This document shows positions 24,302-48,600 of a stretch of DNA of 64,000 bases, one piece after another. Origin of the DNA: Apostichopus japonicus (Eukaryota; Echinodermata; Holothuroidea; Aspidochirotida; Stichopodidae); the NCBI RefSeq assembly GCF_037975245.1, contig NC_092572.1, forward strand, positions 24,771,989 through 24,835,988. The letters run 5' to 3'. The notes under the pieces were generated by a model, which was not told where the DNA came from, searched no databases, and saw only the letters and a program-made list of their open reading frames with translations. Every line of letters begins with the position of its first letter. Within the stretch, counting starts at the first letter, position 1. The position numbers and the translations under genes were made by a program.

Positions 24302-27300
24302 AATGCTTGGAAGTGTTTCACAACTCCAGATCTGAAATGAATATTATCAAAGAATATGAAACCAGAGAATTAACATTTTTCGGTTGAAAGAACGGATATT
24401 TCTTTATCCAAGGAAAGTCAACATTGACCTTTTTATAACGTAGTACTGAACACAATTAGGTTTTTATTGAATCTTTAAAACTCGGCCTCATTCCTGATTT
24501 CAAATTTCATAATTCATAGATCGCCGTTTTTCACATGGTTAACACTTTTTCCTATCTTCTTTGATTAATTATGTAACATGGTACTTCTATGAAACATGCA
24601 TACTTTGTTTAAAATATAGAGCTTAAAATGTGCTATGCCAACTCTTCAATGACGTGTTATCTAAATGACTACAATCGTCATTGAATTATAAAAAGTTCTA
24701 ATTAAATTTATTCAAATACCTTAAAAATATTTCATATTAAAACTCTGCACAAAGTTTCAAGCTGTTTTTATATACACATGGCAATGAGTCATCTTTCTTG
24801 CATCATCCAAAACATTGATTGCACATGTAGTGAAAAGACCAAAGCAACATGATGTATGCAGCGTTGATAGAATGTCTTATTTCTTCGCTCTACTGTACTC
24901 ATGCCACTCTGTCGCTAGAACATCGTACATTTATACTGTAAATGTAGTTGATAATTGAATGTTGTGGGATTAATGCACTAGCTTCACTCTGCTTAACGCT
25001 TAGTCTAACGAATTTCGTCATCAAATGTCAATCTAATTATAGTGTTATTGCAAAATTTACAAGTTCCACGGATCTATAGTGCACATGTTTTACTATGTAA
25101 TGCTACAATTTACATTATGTAAATACGTTAACCTAATAGTTATATTATACTTAACCTTAAAGTACTAAACTACAACATTTCTTAAATGAACATTCGGAAG
25201 AACTCACTACATTAATGTAATCGATGAATATTACCATCGGCTAACTTCACTGGTACAAAGAAGGTATCAATAATTTAAAGTAACAATACGTATCTAGAAA
25301 TCACTCACATGTACAGTGCTTACCTTACGCTGTCTGCTCACTGTCATACGTGTATTGAATCATGGAGTCTTCATTACTTATGGTTGATGAAATATATATG
25401 CCAAAGTTCGATCTGATAAATGCATCTTAATATTGGGTTATCCTAGTTCATATTGGGAATGTTAACAAGGGTCAATGTTTACTCGTAACTATAATTAAGT
25501 CACATATTTATACGTTGTATCTGTATTAATAGCGAACGCTGTAAATGGAATTGCAAATGCACATTGTTTCGCAGTGACTCTTAGCAGGTGAACAAGTTTA
25601 CTAGTATGTCGGTGGTGTCAAAACTACTACCTCAACGTCACTAGTGCAATGACAAATCCTTCCTTATATCTTAAAGTATGTCGATATATTCCAGTATCAC
25701 CAGAATTTGCCTCATATTACTGGGGTCAATATGTATGACCTTTCACTTCTTATTTTTAATGATACGGAAAATTGTGAGGTCGCTGCTATCTCGCTCTATA
25801 TATATAAAAAAAAGTTTAATAGTGCGAAGCCATGTAACAGAAAAGCGCAGGATAACGAATTTCGTCTATACGCCCAAGTATGAATGGAATCTACAGGTGA
25901 ACGAGTCGCAGTGTTACCTTCGGTCAATATTGCTAAAGGGAGTCAAACTTCAGCTGATCTCTTATGTATTCATCATACTACTTTAGTCTGACTATCCGGA
26001 CTCAAAGCTTAGTTTTTTGTAGCTCCGTGCAGACGTTACACCATCCACAATCCAAACAGACTTTGATACTACGAAACGAAAGTAAACAATCTTATCTGAT
26101 CTACTAATTGGTTGACCTTGCATAGCATATGTTAAACCAGGTACGTAATGCGATCGTGATCAACAATACTCACTGCCATTTAAATATATCAAGTACAGAA
26201 CCAAACTGAATGATGATACTGATAACGGAGAATTGGAAATATGACAGTTAGGGATTCTATGTCATCCAGAATTGATAGCTTAAGGATCTACGATATTGGG
26301 TTGCTTAGCAATCGCCGCGTGCCTAGGTTGAGTGTTATAACAACGGTACAACGTAGCAGTAACATATTCAATCGTATATTATGGTAAAATAAAATAGAAA
26401 TCTGTCCTGTATAGTTTAACATCGTAGAGAGTAAATTTTGTTCTGTTTTGCAGATTATTGCTTATGCCGTTAAAATTGTATCACACATGCCGTGATAAAA
26501 TCATTCATGGTTATGAATTTACCGCTATGCACACTAGACAGCGCTGACATTTTCATGCACTCGATGACATGATTAAGAAATGAAGGAAATGTAAACAATA
26601 AACAGTAAATTAATAATATAAAGCAACAAACAGTCAGGCAAGCTATTTAGTCTTCTTTTGTGTCCGTTCTTCTGTAAATTAAATTAACGCCCACCTTGTG
26701 ATGCCCGATGGCATGCGTGAAGGAATGATAAAGTAAGGTATATGTTTTATTCACTGTTGTCAAAAATGGTTGCGAGTATTTCTATCAATGCATGAAGGGA
26801 TATTGAAAATATTATCTTAAACAAAAGACAAAATAAATCAAAGTTAAACCGGCTATAGTTTAGCGGGCAGTTACTTCCATCAACAAAATAATGTTTTTCG
26901 ATTTTATGATTAATACTTTACATTTTGACCCAAAATTATGTGAACCAATTCCGAAGGTCACTCTTACTGGCTTTGAAGTATTAGCATTCATCATGTACAT
27001 TTCTGTTGGGATGATGCCATGTACATATTAAGTGTACACGAACGTGTAAAGCGGTGTTGTTGTAGATAATGTGTTCCTTTTATTGCACACGATGTCAAGT
27101 ATTTTCTTAACTGTGGGGAAAGTGAAAGTCATTGGCTACTTCTTGAACTTGTATGAACGCTCCATTGTTAGATTACGGGGTAAATTATCACTGTTATGCT
27201 ATTAATAAAGAATTGTTCGCCTCAAGTGAGATAAACTGATGCATAAAATCACCAAACTATGAAGTAATGGGCATAGTATCATTGTAACGAAAGTGTAACC

Positions 27301-27651
27301 AAGCAAAGCATTAATAAAGGTTGCTTAATTATTAACTCCGTAAAATCAAGTAACTGTCATTCTTAATATTGCTTACAAAATGCAATCACTTTCGTTTTAA
27401 GCTAAGAAAGAAATATTACGACTTCATTATAGCAGATTGAAGTATGACAATCGTTGTAGTGAAAGGATGGCGAAATCCATCGATAATCAATATTGAACAA
27501 ATAACATACTGCTATCTGTGTCTTTGCGAATACTGGAAGTTTAAGTTCTGGAATGTTTGAAATGTATATTTTATATTTGCGAAAACCACTTTTGACGAAG
27601 AGTTAAAAGTTGTATTAAGGATTACAATTTTTTGGGTATAAAGATTTCACA
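24302..27651. other. Intergenic region between divergent genes
   Basis: About 3.3 kb separate the start of the small minus-strand propeller gene from the start of the plus-strand receptor. This is the only divergent promoter interval in the window. I see no coding exon. The open frame 25678-25986 has no domain or splice support. No clear TATA element could be tied to either start. Confidence 0.4.
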
Positions 27652-38098
<10,447 letters not shown>

Positions 38099-38125
38099 AC
38101 TGTTTTTATAATGCGTCCATGCAAG

Positions 38126-38131
38126 ATTAAA
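38126..38131 (+). promoter_or_regulatory. Polyadenylation signal variant ATTAAA
   Basis: It lies 28 nt after the stop codon of the pseudokinase receptor. ATTAAA is the common second-best signal. The distance implies a short 3' UTR. Confidence 0.4.
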
Positions 38132-38240
38132 GAGTAAGACATACATTATAACTGTTGAATTTGAATTTGAGGGACGGTTTCATAGGCATATGAAATCTTT
38201 TAATGTAAATATGATAATAGAACATGAATTTCATGACTGT

Positions 38241-38262
38241 GTATATATATATATATATATAT

Positions 38263-38307
<45 letters not shown>

Positions 38308-38313
38308 CATATA
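38241..38313. repeat. (TA)n microsatellite between convergent gene ends
   Basis: A TA tract of about 70 bp between the 3' ends of the plus-strand receptor (38098) and the minus-strand ZU5 gene (38619). Confidence 0.9.
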
Positions 38314-38618
38314 TATGATATTGAACGACAATTCTTTTCTTGAACGATCTGAAGTAGAAAAGCTCAAGAAAAATGATATAATGTAACACATTGACTCATA
38401 ATAGTTAATCCGAGTAATATATTACTATATCTCTTTATGAAATGTTTGAAAGTAGTAAGAAGAATTAGAAATATCAAGAGGGTGCCTTTAATTATGTATT
38501 TGTTCCAAAATTTGAATAGTCATATCGATTTAACCCCGAAGAAATTAAAAGTTTTGTCAAATCTTCGTTAATAGAGCCCTTACGGCGTATTTCAGATTGC
38601 AGAAGTAATTGCACGTCA

Positions 38619-39620
38619 TCAAAGGTATGTGTCATAATGCGTAGGTTCTCCTTCATCTTCGTCTGAGGTGCTCTCCTTCATGAACTATAATATAAATATA
38701 AGGAAAAGGATCCATCAAAATCGCCATTGTTATAAATTATAATTATAAATTACAAGAGAATGGCTGACAAGGAGGATATTCATCACAAACCTGGAAACGG
38801 TACGACATATTGATGCTTTCAAGATGTTGATAAACACGAAACTGACAAAAAGGCAATCCAGATTTTCCAGCACTTGATTTGGTCCGTATATGATATGCAC
38901 AAGACTTCTCCTCCGAAGATTCAATGCTCTCAAAAGTTATATTCTAAAGACGAGAAAGAAACTAAGAAGATGTATACCACAGACCTGAGATTTTTGGCCG
39001 AAGTTGAGTGTGGAGGGGGAGAGGAGTGGGAGCAGGATGTGGGACTGAATAGCTATAATATAATTCATATTAAATAAAGTTATATAAATAAATAAGTAGT
39101 AAACCGTTTGTCTTACGTTAATTTGTCCTTACGCATCTCGAAAAACATGTTTTTGTTGTTGAATATTTCTACAGAACTTGATTTCCTGCTTCTTTTTTTT
39201 TTTAAATTTCAATATTAAGGTACAGACTTTGGTCAACCCTTTCCCCTAAAACCAACAATTTTTCTCCCATCAGGTAACAGACTGGTAAATGAACAGAAAA
39301 TAATTAGGTTGAAGAAAATTAAAATATTAAACAATTAAGTAAATATCCATTGTAATAAAGTGATGGCTGAAAAAGAGTTTCAGGCTATTTGATAAATAGA
39401 CACAAATGCAGTAGATTATTTTTACATTTCAAATTCAAATTCATGGAAAATACAATACATTAAATCCTGACCTGCATACCTGATATCCCAGCGTAATTTC
39501 ATTATGCCATTTACTTGGAGTTAATTTTTGGAAAAATATCGTCAACGGCTTCTTTTCGTCCTTTCTGAATAGAAATGGCTGCCGTTGATGTACAATTTTG
39601 TTCGTGTCATTTAAATATTT
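38619..39620 (-). CDS. UPA exons and acidic C-terminus of the second propeller-ZU5 gene
   Basis: Exons 39620-39480 (PLTIFFQKLTPSKWHNEIT), 38943-38791 (SSEEKSCAYHIRTKSSAG) and 38684-38619 (MKESTSDEDEGEPTHYDTYL, stop). The donor after 38791 is GTTTGT, weak but conserved in position with the paralogue. No Death, CARD or other effector domain follows UPA. Confidence 0.7.
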
Positions 39621-42600
39621 CTGAAAAATAGAAAAAAATAACAGTAATCACTTGCTTTTTCCGAGTGTAAAAATTGATGAACAGGTTTTAATAACATTCT
39701 AAGCAAAACTAAATGACCACAAACAGAATAAAGTTTGTGTTATGGGCTTTAAAATACACCGACGTTATCATTAAAATTTAGATGAACTCCTAACAAGTTA
39801 CTGAAACTGTAGGCTAACAGCAAATAATACAAAGATATCCTTGAACCCTATTTTAATTTTATATAGGGAAATAAAATGTAGGCCTAACTATATTGAATCA
39901 TACGTTACGATTTATCCTAAGGCGTTGCGAGTGTAACATATTTCGATGGTACACTAAACTACATATAAATAATTCGATAGCACCAACAGCATAAAACGGG
40001 ATTCGATGAATATACAGACAGCCATTAGTAAAGGTGATAGTATATATACTAACATTTCCTTTTCCTGGTAGATCCAAATAATAACCAACTTCAACTGTTC
40101 CCTCACAGTCAGTTTCCACAAGCGGTTTGCCGGCAGTGAATATTTGTAGCTTTTTGCCTTCAACGACTTCGTTATCCACCTTGTATGTTACCCAACAGAA
40201 TTTTTTCAAGAAAACGATGCATGTGTCATCTCTTAGTTCAAAGTGAGCGTCTTTTTCTACTTCCCAGTGAGGTACACCTTCTGCTAAAAGAGGGAAAATG
40301 CTCAAAAAGAACACACAGTAAGGGAGAACGAATAACTTTCACATCAAAACCTTATGCCATTAAGTTCATTAAGTTATCATTTCGTTGAATTCAATTAATT
40401 ATGTGTAAAAGTAAGTTGGCCTGACGTTTCGATCCTAGCAGGATCTTCTTCAGAGGCTAAATGACAAGTACAATAACAGAAGGGATACAAGTACAAATAC
40501 AAAGTACAAAGTAGATAAGGAGGATCACCCGAAGGGATACAGTAACAGAGCAGCTGGAAATCAAAATAAAATAAAACTGTTAGCAAACTGCTTATCAACT
40601 AGAGAGCCTGTGTAATAAAATGTGTAAAAGTAAGTTGGCCTGACGTTTCCATCCTAGCAGGATCTTCTTCAGAGGCAATAATTTATTGCAATAATTCAAT
40701 AAATTATTGCAGCGTTCTGATAGTAACTTGGAAAATAGGTATACTATTTCCATATCTATAGCTCATTAATATATTTTCACGCCACAGACGTTCACTACTA
40801 GTTGGTTATTTGAATATAACATTAATGTCTGTGTCAGCTTGTCACTCTTTTTGACTCCTGTATGTGAAATTTCTTTATCTACCAAATTAAATGAAAGATT
40901 GATGATAACATCTTTTTAAAAGAAACTTTGGATCGACATATCCTTCATGGTGGTAAATTCGATCATTCCGAAAGCATGCTAACGTTGAAAATCTCGAAAA
41001 CGACATTAGTGAATACTTACGTACGTGGTGACTTGTTAAAATCTTTACCGAGTGTTTCTGGTTTCCAGGCTTTAATTTTAGACAGTGTGGTAAAGTGAGT
41101 TTAACGGCGGTATTGAACTGCAAGTTGTTTGGAGATAATTCAACAATGACAGCTGAATTACTAGAAAACGTAACCTCGTGGTCTGATTCCAAGGTGCGAT
41201 TTATTAGCACCAAGTGGATTTGACAGTCTTCTGAGAGGGCATCTTGTGGAACATCGAGAGAAATGTCGGTGCCGATGATTTCCAATGTGCCACCTTCCTT
41301 CGTAATTGTTTTTGAGGCTTCTAAATTGAACTTTTTCGATCTGGCGTTTTCTGTTATTAGAGAGAAATAAGTTGGCTACAATAAACAATAATCATATCAT
41401 CGTGCAATCAATAATGTGCCCTTGAAACTAACGCTTATGCTTTAGGAAAAAGTCAATTAATTATGTATTACAGAAGGTATTAAAAGCACTACAATTGTTA
41501 TTCAAAGTCGGAAGTAATCTGTTGTGGAACGGGCACGGATACGTTTACGTTTGCTACCGCATTATTTGATGTACATGTAAGCCCTATGCCGACTTAAAAG
41601 TGCAGAGCCAGTAATGAAGCGATATTAAATAAATTCTGAACAATCATTCATATAAAAACACATTTCGTATTCTATAGAATTTCTCATTTTCAAACTAACA
41701 GTGGACCTAACAGGTCACGTTTGACATATAATGGAAGTCAGTACATCTTAGACTACAGTAGCTGTGGCAATTAACTTATCACAAATAACTTACCCGTGCT
41801 TTTCGTCACTCAAAAATAGTTCTGTATTTGCCAAAACATTTAATTTATCTCTCAATTACATTTCGACTAGGAATCAAACATTCTATATACATCATAAGCT
41901 GTTGTGTCTCACGAAGGGTTTATGCAAACAAGTGTAACCTACAAAAACTGCAAATATAAACATTTGTCGGGAATGGTCACGAAACGTCCTATCAGATAAT
42001 TTGAACGAAACGAAAAGCAATTTGTAGAAGCATAAAATAAAAGTAGTGGTCAAGTTCCGGAAAACTGTCTTTCGTTTTATAACTTTTAAAACGATATTTC
42101 AGGTTATTTTGTCAAAGATACCATATATTAAGAAAGTGTGCATTGTTGGCAATATATCCTAAAGTAACATCATCAAACATTAAAACTGTCTTCATTTGCA
42201 TATACAGGGGTTAATCAATATTAAAAGAAATGTCTGGTAGACCTTAGGAGATACCTTAAAAAAACGATAACTAATTTTCAAACATATTTTAAAAATATGA
42301 GAACGCTAATGTTGCGATTAACTGAGAAACGATGGATATTTCAAATATACTTTGAACAATACAGAACGTGACGTCACCTTCGCAAATACAGATTGCGACA
42401 TAACCCACGCTCCATACAGTTCCTACAGTAATCACAAAATACACCGCGTTTGAATACAGATTAATTTTTTCCTTTATTTTTGGTGAAATTTCTTATAAAT
42501 TATATATGTTTTAAAACAAAACCGTTAAGCCGTCATACATATAGTGCATCTTGGATTTCCTGATTTTTGTGTTACACAAGATAAGTTTGATCAGCACACT

Positions 42601-45600
42601 CTTCGTTGTTTATACATCGCGCTGTCCAGCTACAACGCGAAGAATGTTCGCATGTAGGCTACCTCTAACGTTTACAATCGGACAGTTCTGCGCTAAGTCT
42701 AAGCTTCTCTGTACTACATTCTGCTCTGACATCGTTTACGCCAAGATTAATCTTTCGGTGTTCCAATACTTTTCAAGTTTCCTTTTACTGTAAAGTTGAT
42801 CCGTGAATTTTATTTCAGCGATTTCGAAGAACAGTTTATGAACTGTAGTTTGAATGTGAGAGTGTATTATGTGCAACGCTTTGTACGTGTACCAACTGGG
42901 CATGGTAGGATGTATACGTTCGCAATATGTAATATATAATATGCAATCACCTGTGCGTGTACACGCGAGAATGTGTTTGCTGCGGAAATGGAAGTGCTAA
43001 CTTCAAGTCATTCGTTTTGCCTATTTGCCTGCACTACGTCAATCACCAAATTGATGCATTCGAAAAAACGGTGCTTTTAGTGAGAAACTGGTGAATTTGA
43101 AAACCAGATTTCTACAAGAAGGACACGTCAAATGGGGAAAATTTTCACATGGTTATAAAGTGAAGAATAAGAATGTATCAAAATCTTCCACCAGACAATT
43201 CCTTTAAAGAAACAATGTTTCCAGGTTTCTTTTATTAAATACGCGGTCTTTTTTTTTAATTGGTATGGTAATTTTAGTAAAAAAATAGTAAAGCAAACAA
43301 GACAAATACCTAGAGTTTGATGTTTACGATGCGCTTCTTCGATAGCGTAAGCATGATCGGGTCCGGTCTCGCTACCTCTCTGTAAGTAAAATGTTAAGAG
43401 TAATATTAAGCTGTAGAAAGTAAAGAAGACATTGAACGTCTCTGAACTGAAGTTCCATCAACACAAAACAAAATAATGAAGAAGTACATTTCGACCTGCA
43501 AATATCAGCCAATTTCGTTAAAAAATTAAACTTGTTCTCCTTGTTTTTGTTTGTTTTATCTTTGGATAAATGACTTAACTTTTGTGGCAAACAACGAAAA
43601 CTTTGCAATCTCAACTGAGTTGCAACTTGGTGATTTGTTTTTAACTTGAGTGTTTATCAGAATATTAAAAAAAAATTTTCAACGAGACAAAGAGAACGAC
43701 TGTTGATCCAGCGATGCAGAAAAAAAAATCCACCGAGGATGTTAAGGAAGCATATTAACTCGCCGGAATTTTTTTAATGTTTTAATTAAAACAATCTTAA
43801 AATAATACTACAACTGAAAATCAACTGCCATATTTATATATGCAATTTGTTCGTAAAAAAGAACAAACAATGTTCATCATTTTGCTACCTTCAGTCCGCC
43901 ATGTTATTCCCTGCAATACGGCGCAATATCATCCCAATTCTTTAGCTGTCGGTAGGATGATATTGTTATATCGAAGAAAATGACCAGGTTAGTCATTTGG
44001 TAAATTTTGTACTTACACGACCTATTTGCTCACCCATTCACTTTTTTTTATGAATAGCAAGATATGTTTGGTAACAAACTGAGGTTCAGTTTAGTTTACT
44101 TACCCCTGAATCTACAGACGTTAAAGTCTCAGACCTATTAAACTTCGATTCTGCAGGAAAAATAGCGAAATTAAAAATGATTTATTAGTGAAGTGTATAG
44201 CTATACAATATATATCCAACGCATCAAGCACATAACGCATACATTTCAACGAGCTATATGTCACCACAAAATATAAGTTTTATTGCCAAGTTGTAAGGTT
44301 TACACCTTTCACACACTAAAGATGTTTCAGAACTATCTAATATTGTTTTTAGTACACTGCAATAGAACAGAAAGGTCACATCATACCTGCTTTTTTGTCT
44401 AACTTATGTTTCTGAGCCGACTGAAGAGCGGTCTGTGAAAGTAGTGATATGTTAGAAACATTAACAATGAAATAATTTACAAATATGATTTCGCTTTATC
44501 TCATGTGACTGAATATACATTAAGTAACAACCAGTACTCATCTCCAAAAAATTCATTCATTCTTAAGTAACATGACTACATAACTCATGCGACCTGTTAA
44601 CTCAGTGATTTTAATCATTTGTTTAGTTTATTTCAAAACAATTTACAACTAACGATCATCAGTCTTAACAACGTGCTTAGTGATTCAATATAACGGCTAG
44701 ATCAATGTACGATTTACTGTATAGTTTGTCGATTTGTTTACAACAAAAACTAGCAGCCGTTTGCGATAACTTACTTTGTAAACACTCTCTTTTCTTGGTT
44801 CGCTTTGTGGTTGGTAGTTCTGGATCATTTGTGCAAACTCACTGCCCAGACTTTCAAGATTACCGCTGAGAGTTTTTAGATCAGACAACTGAGGTGACAT
44901 AACGCTCTCTATTTCTGAGCTTATTTGCTTAAAATAGAAGCAATAATGGATTAAAAAGATATAAATTGAAGGAGCATACGATTGAACTATAAACACAGAA
45001 CATTTATCAAATTTACCTAGTACACATAGTATTCCTAACTGATACTATATAAATAATCTTAGATATGTTCATTTATTGCTTATTGATAGGGACTGAATAT
45101 ACCACTAGTGTAAGGCTTTCCATATACATTCTCAAGTCAAAGTGTGGTGTCTTACCGACTGGATATATAGAAACATTACCAAGTAGCACACTTATCAAAA
45201 GCAATGCTATGCCTACAGTTTATTTTAAATGTATGTAACATATGATACTTGTTCCTATTCTATAATCAAATACAAAAGTTCTTGATAGTGCGAGGTGCCT
45301 CACTCGTACCCGACACAAAGTATCTGGTTTGACAAATTGAAATAATACCGGCATTAATGTTAAACACCGCTGACATAAATCATTTTTAAAATTAAAAATA
45401 TTAATCACAGAGAAGGAAAATGAAATATTACCAAAGTTTGTTTTTGCATCACGATTTATACCGCTGAGCTTAGAAAATTGTCTTACTAGTATAACTTTAT
45501 AACATTTATTTGTCTGCAAACGATAATCGTAAATGTGACCAAACACAGGTACATATACCAATGTATTTTGTGTTGTAAGTATATATTATATCCACATATT

Positions 45601-48600
45601 TGTGAACATGAAATGTAATAATTTGCTGTATTATTGTAACAAAATTATGCATGTACTCTTAAAATGGACATACTATAGTCAATGTTCAATCCAAGAGTAG
45701 CTCCGTACCTAATGCGAGCACAATTCGATTACAGATTTAACTTGTTTTTCATTGGTATCTACGAGTCGCATCTGAACTTAAAAACACCTGCTATTAATTC
45801 GTTTGTAATTCAAACATGACTTTTCTCATGCAGGGTCCCAGCACACTCACACGTTAACGTCAGTGTATTTGAATAAATACCTTCATAGCTGCAAATTACC
45901 AAAATTACTAAATTTATAATTTATCGATTAATACCGACAAACATTTCAAAGATGTGATGCGATTTATATGCAAACTTACGGCTTATGGGAAGATCAATGA
46001 ACACAACACCTCCCATACGGAGTTAAATTCTTTTCATTTGAGATTAGATGATTATCTGTTTGCATCGCGATTACTTAATTCAATAAAAAAAAATTCTAAT
46101 TTTCTTTCCTATAATCTGTATTTCTTTAGTATGTTCATGTGAGCTTCGTGCTCATATTAGGACTATGATGCTTGGAATATATCTCGATACTTGTCGGTTA
46201 TATTACACCACGTCAGAACAAAGAAATATTGGATATTGAATATCTCCATTAAACTAAACAATAAGTTTTACTGTTTAAGCCGAGCTTGACCTCGGATAAA
46301 ATGTCTAAAATTGTGTGTTATGTAAACAGACATGTTGCTGAATTGTCACGGTAAATAACATATTTTTACTATGGAGAAATTGTAAACAAGAAGATATCGT
46401 CAGGTAATGAAAATGTATTGAAACGGTTATAAATATTTGCTTACCTTCATTATAAAGTCACTTAGTTCCTTGAGATTGTTTTGGGCATCTGCTGTCCTTA
46501 ACATTTGAGTTTCGCTTGCCTCTCGCAAATCCACAATAGACTTTTTCACCTGTGATTACGGTAATTATTATCACTCAGTGGTGTTTTACATTATTGGAAG
46601 TTGTTATTATATCAGGTATATCAACAGGCAAAACAATCTCCCGTGATTCCCTCTAACCATTGCACACTACAAACAAAACAAAGTGAGGATAAAGCTAATC
46701 CTTGACCATGTTATAAATGTTTTGAGTTTCTGCTATGTGATATCTATTACACAAAAATAAGTTGGTTACCTCTATTTTTAACTGTTTAATATATTTAATA
46801 CATTTTTAACGAAAATACCGATTGAACAATACATTACGGTTAACATGTGATTCTGAAGTATAATTGATACATTTGCTTCAACAGATGCTTAAAAGTAATC
46901 AAAGAAATATCTCAAAGAACACGCTGGTTTATCCATCCACCTTTTTGCATATCGCTTACTTCATTAAGATCTGTTTGGAGGAGAACGAACATGTTATTCG
47001 CGTCCTCTGTCTTCAGTTGTTGACGTTGGAATGTCTCTTTCTCTTTTTGGAGGTTCTCTTGAAGTTTTATGTGTTTAGAGGTCAGCTGAAATGCAGATTA
47101 CAGAGAACGTTTATATATTACGTGTTTACATTTCAGGTACATATTGCTTTCAAAGTTAATCTGACCATGGGACAAGTTATAAAATCACCATGAAAATATT
47201 TTCTCTGTTTCTTAGTTTTAAAGGATGACTTAACGCACAATGTTGTGTAAGTCCACGAAGAAAATCCAACTTATAACAGCTGGTAACGCTCCATAGCTGT
47301 TCTTGCTCTCCTAATACTTTACTTGAAGTTATAATGTATCTCTGGAATGCTCTTTACAGGTGAAATTGATGATAACGTCGGCCCCTCGCTTTAGCATTAA
47401 ATGTTTACTGTTAGTACATTGTTTTGTAAATTGTCATAAGCCAACCAACTATGTTTGTTTAGTTCATGTAAACATCAGAGGATCTTATGAGTGATTATTC
47501 AACACTAATTCTTCTTGCTAAATTTGAAACACATTTCACACAAATCAGTTATGATGATGTTATTCTTATGTTGCCATTTTTAGTTTTATGTTGCATCTGA
47601 AGAACTGATCTAATGTTCTCTATATAGTCCAGTAACTTTAATTGATGAAAGACTGCTGTAACATGGATAATTTCTCACAAATTAAAAAGGGTTATACCAA
47701 TGCAGCTGATAGCATTTCTTCCTTAAGTTCTACAAAATAAGGCAGTTAATGTTGTTCCTGAACTCATCCTTAGGCTATTGTTACATAACATAGATTGCAT
47801 CACACATAGGCTAAATTCTGTCAACATAATGAATTTAAGTTATTTGTATCTTGAGTCCATTTTACTTAAATATAAATTAAAGCAGCATTAACATTTGAAA
47901 AAGGAATGTACTATGACACCCTTCAACTCTGTCTTGGATGTTATCTATTTGACGTCGACGATCTGTTTCCATTGCTGCATCTTTCTTTGATTGTAAATAT
48001 TTTAGATTTTCAAAACGAATGGAGAATTCGATCGAAGAAAATTTGACTTTTCCTCAACATATTATAATTTTTCTTGTTATCGATGACTTATAGATAAATA
48101 AAAAGGACCTTACGTACGTTTTGCAACTTCGCTTCTGAGGCGGATGAAATCTGCTGTAAGTCTTTAATTTGATTCACTTGGCTTTCTATCAATCTCATGT
48201 CTTCGATCTTACTCTTTTCAAGTTCTTCAATAGTGGACTTTAACTAAAGTTAAACGAACGAGTAAGAAAGTTAATTTCATATATTGTCTAAATTGCAATA
48301 TTTTTTTTATGAACGATTGATATATTTTATTGATAATTTAAAAATGTGCGAGCATAAGTAATCAGAACAAAAATTACTTAAGTGGTACGGTATCGTTCTT
48401 TCGTTTACGAAGCTTGTGCTTAGTTTCGAAAGAGTGTTTGTCATGTTCTCAGTGACATATTAACTATACACTTACAATAGAAAAACATAAAACGATGTTG
48501 CTTATAGTCTATACTGCAAGATAAATACACTTTAATAACCCATCGATGTTAACCTGTCGTCTCTGAAAAGTACTAAGCTGAAAATTCCCCTCTGCTTGTA

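Larger units (their letters stand above)
40395..40680 (-). mobile_element. Penelope-like terminal repeats: two direct copies with hammerhead-like motifs
   Basis: Two copies of the same sequence 219 bp apart (motifs at 40418-40457 and 40637-40676), both minus, separated by a terminal-repeat-like spacer. They lie in the intron between the ZU5 exon (41350-41021) and the junction exon (40280-40054). No reverse transcriptase accompanies them, so this is a solo-terminal insertion. Confidence 0.65.

Noticed and set aside
25678-25986. 102-codon plus open frame with hydrophobic start
   Set aside because: No homology signal, no paralogue in the window and AT-rich random-looking composition.
27630-27651. 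GTATAAAG as a TATA box for the pseudokinase receptor
   Set aside because: It lies only about 15 bases before the start codon, too close to act as its core promoter.
47928-47984. Optional coiled-coil exon (KDAAMETDRRRQIDNIQDR) in the second propeller gene
   Set aside because: Phase 0-0 and composition fit, but acceptor (AAAG) and donor (GTTGAA) are weak, so it was left out of the main model.
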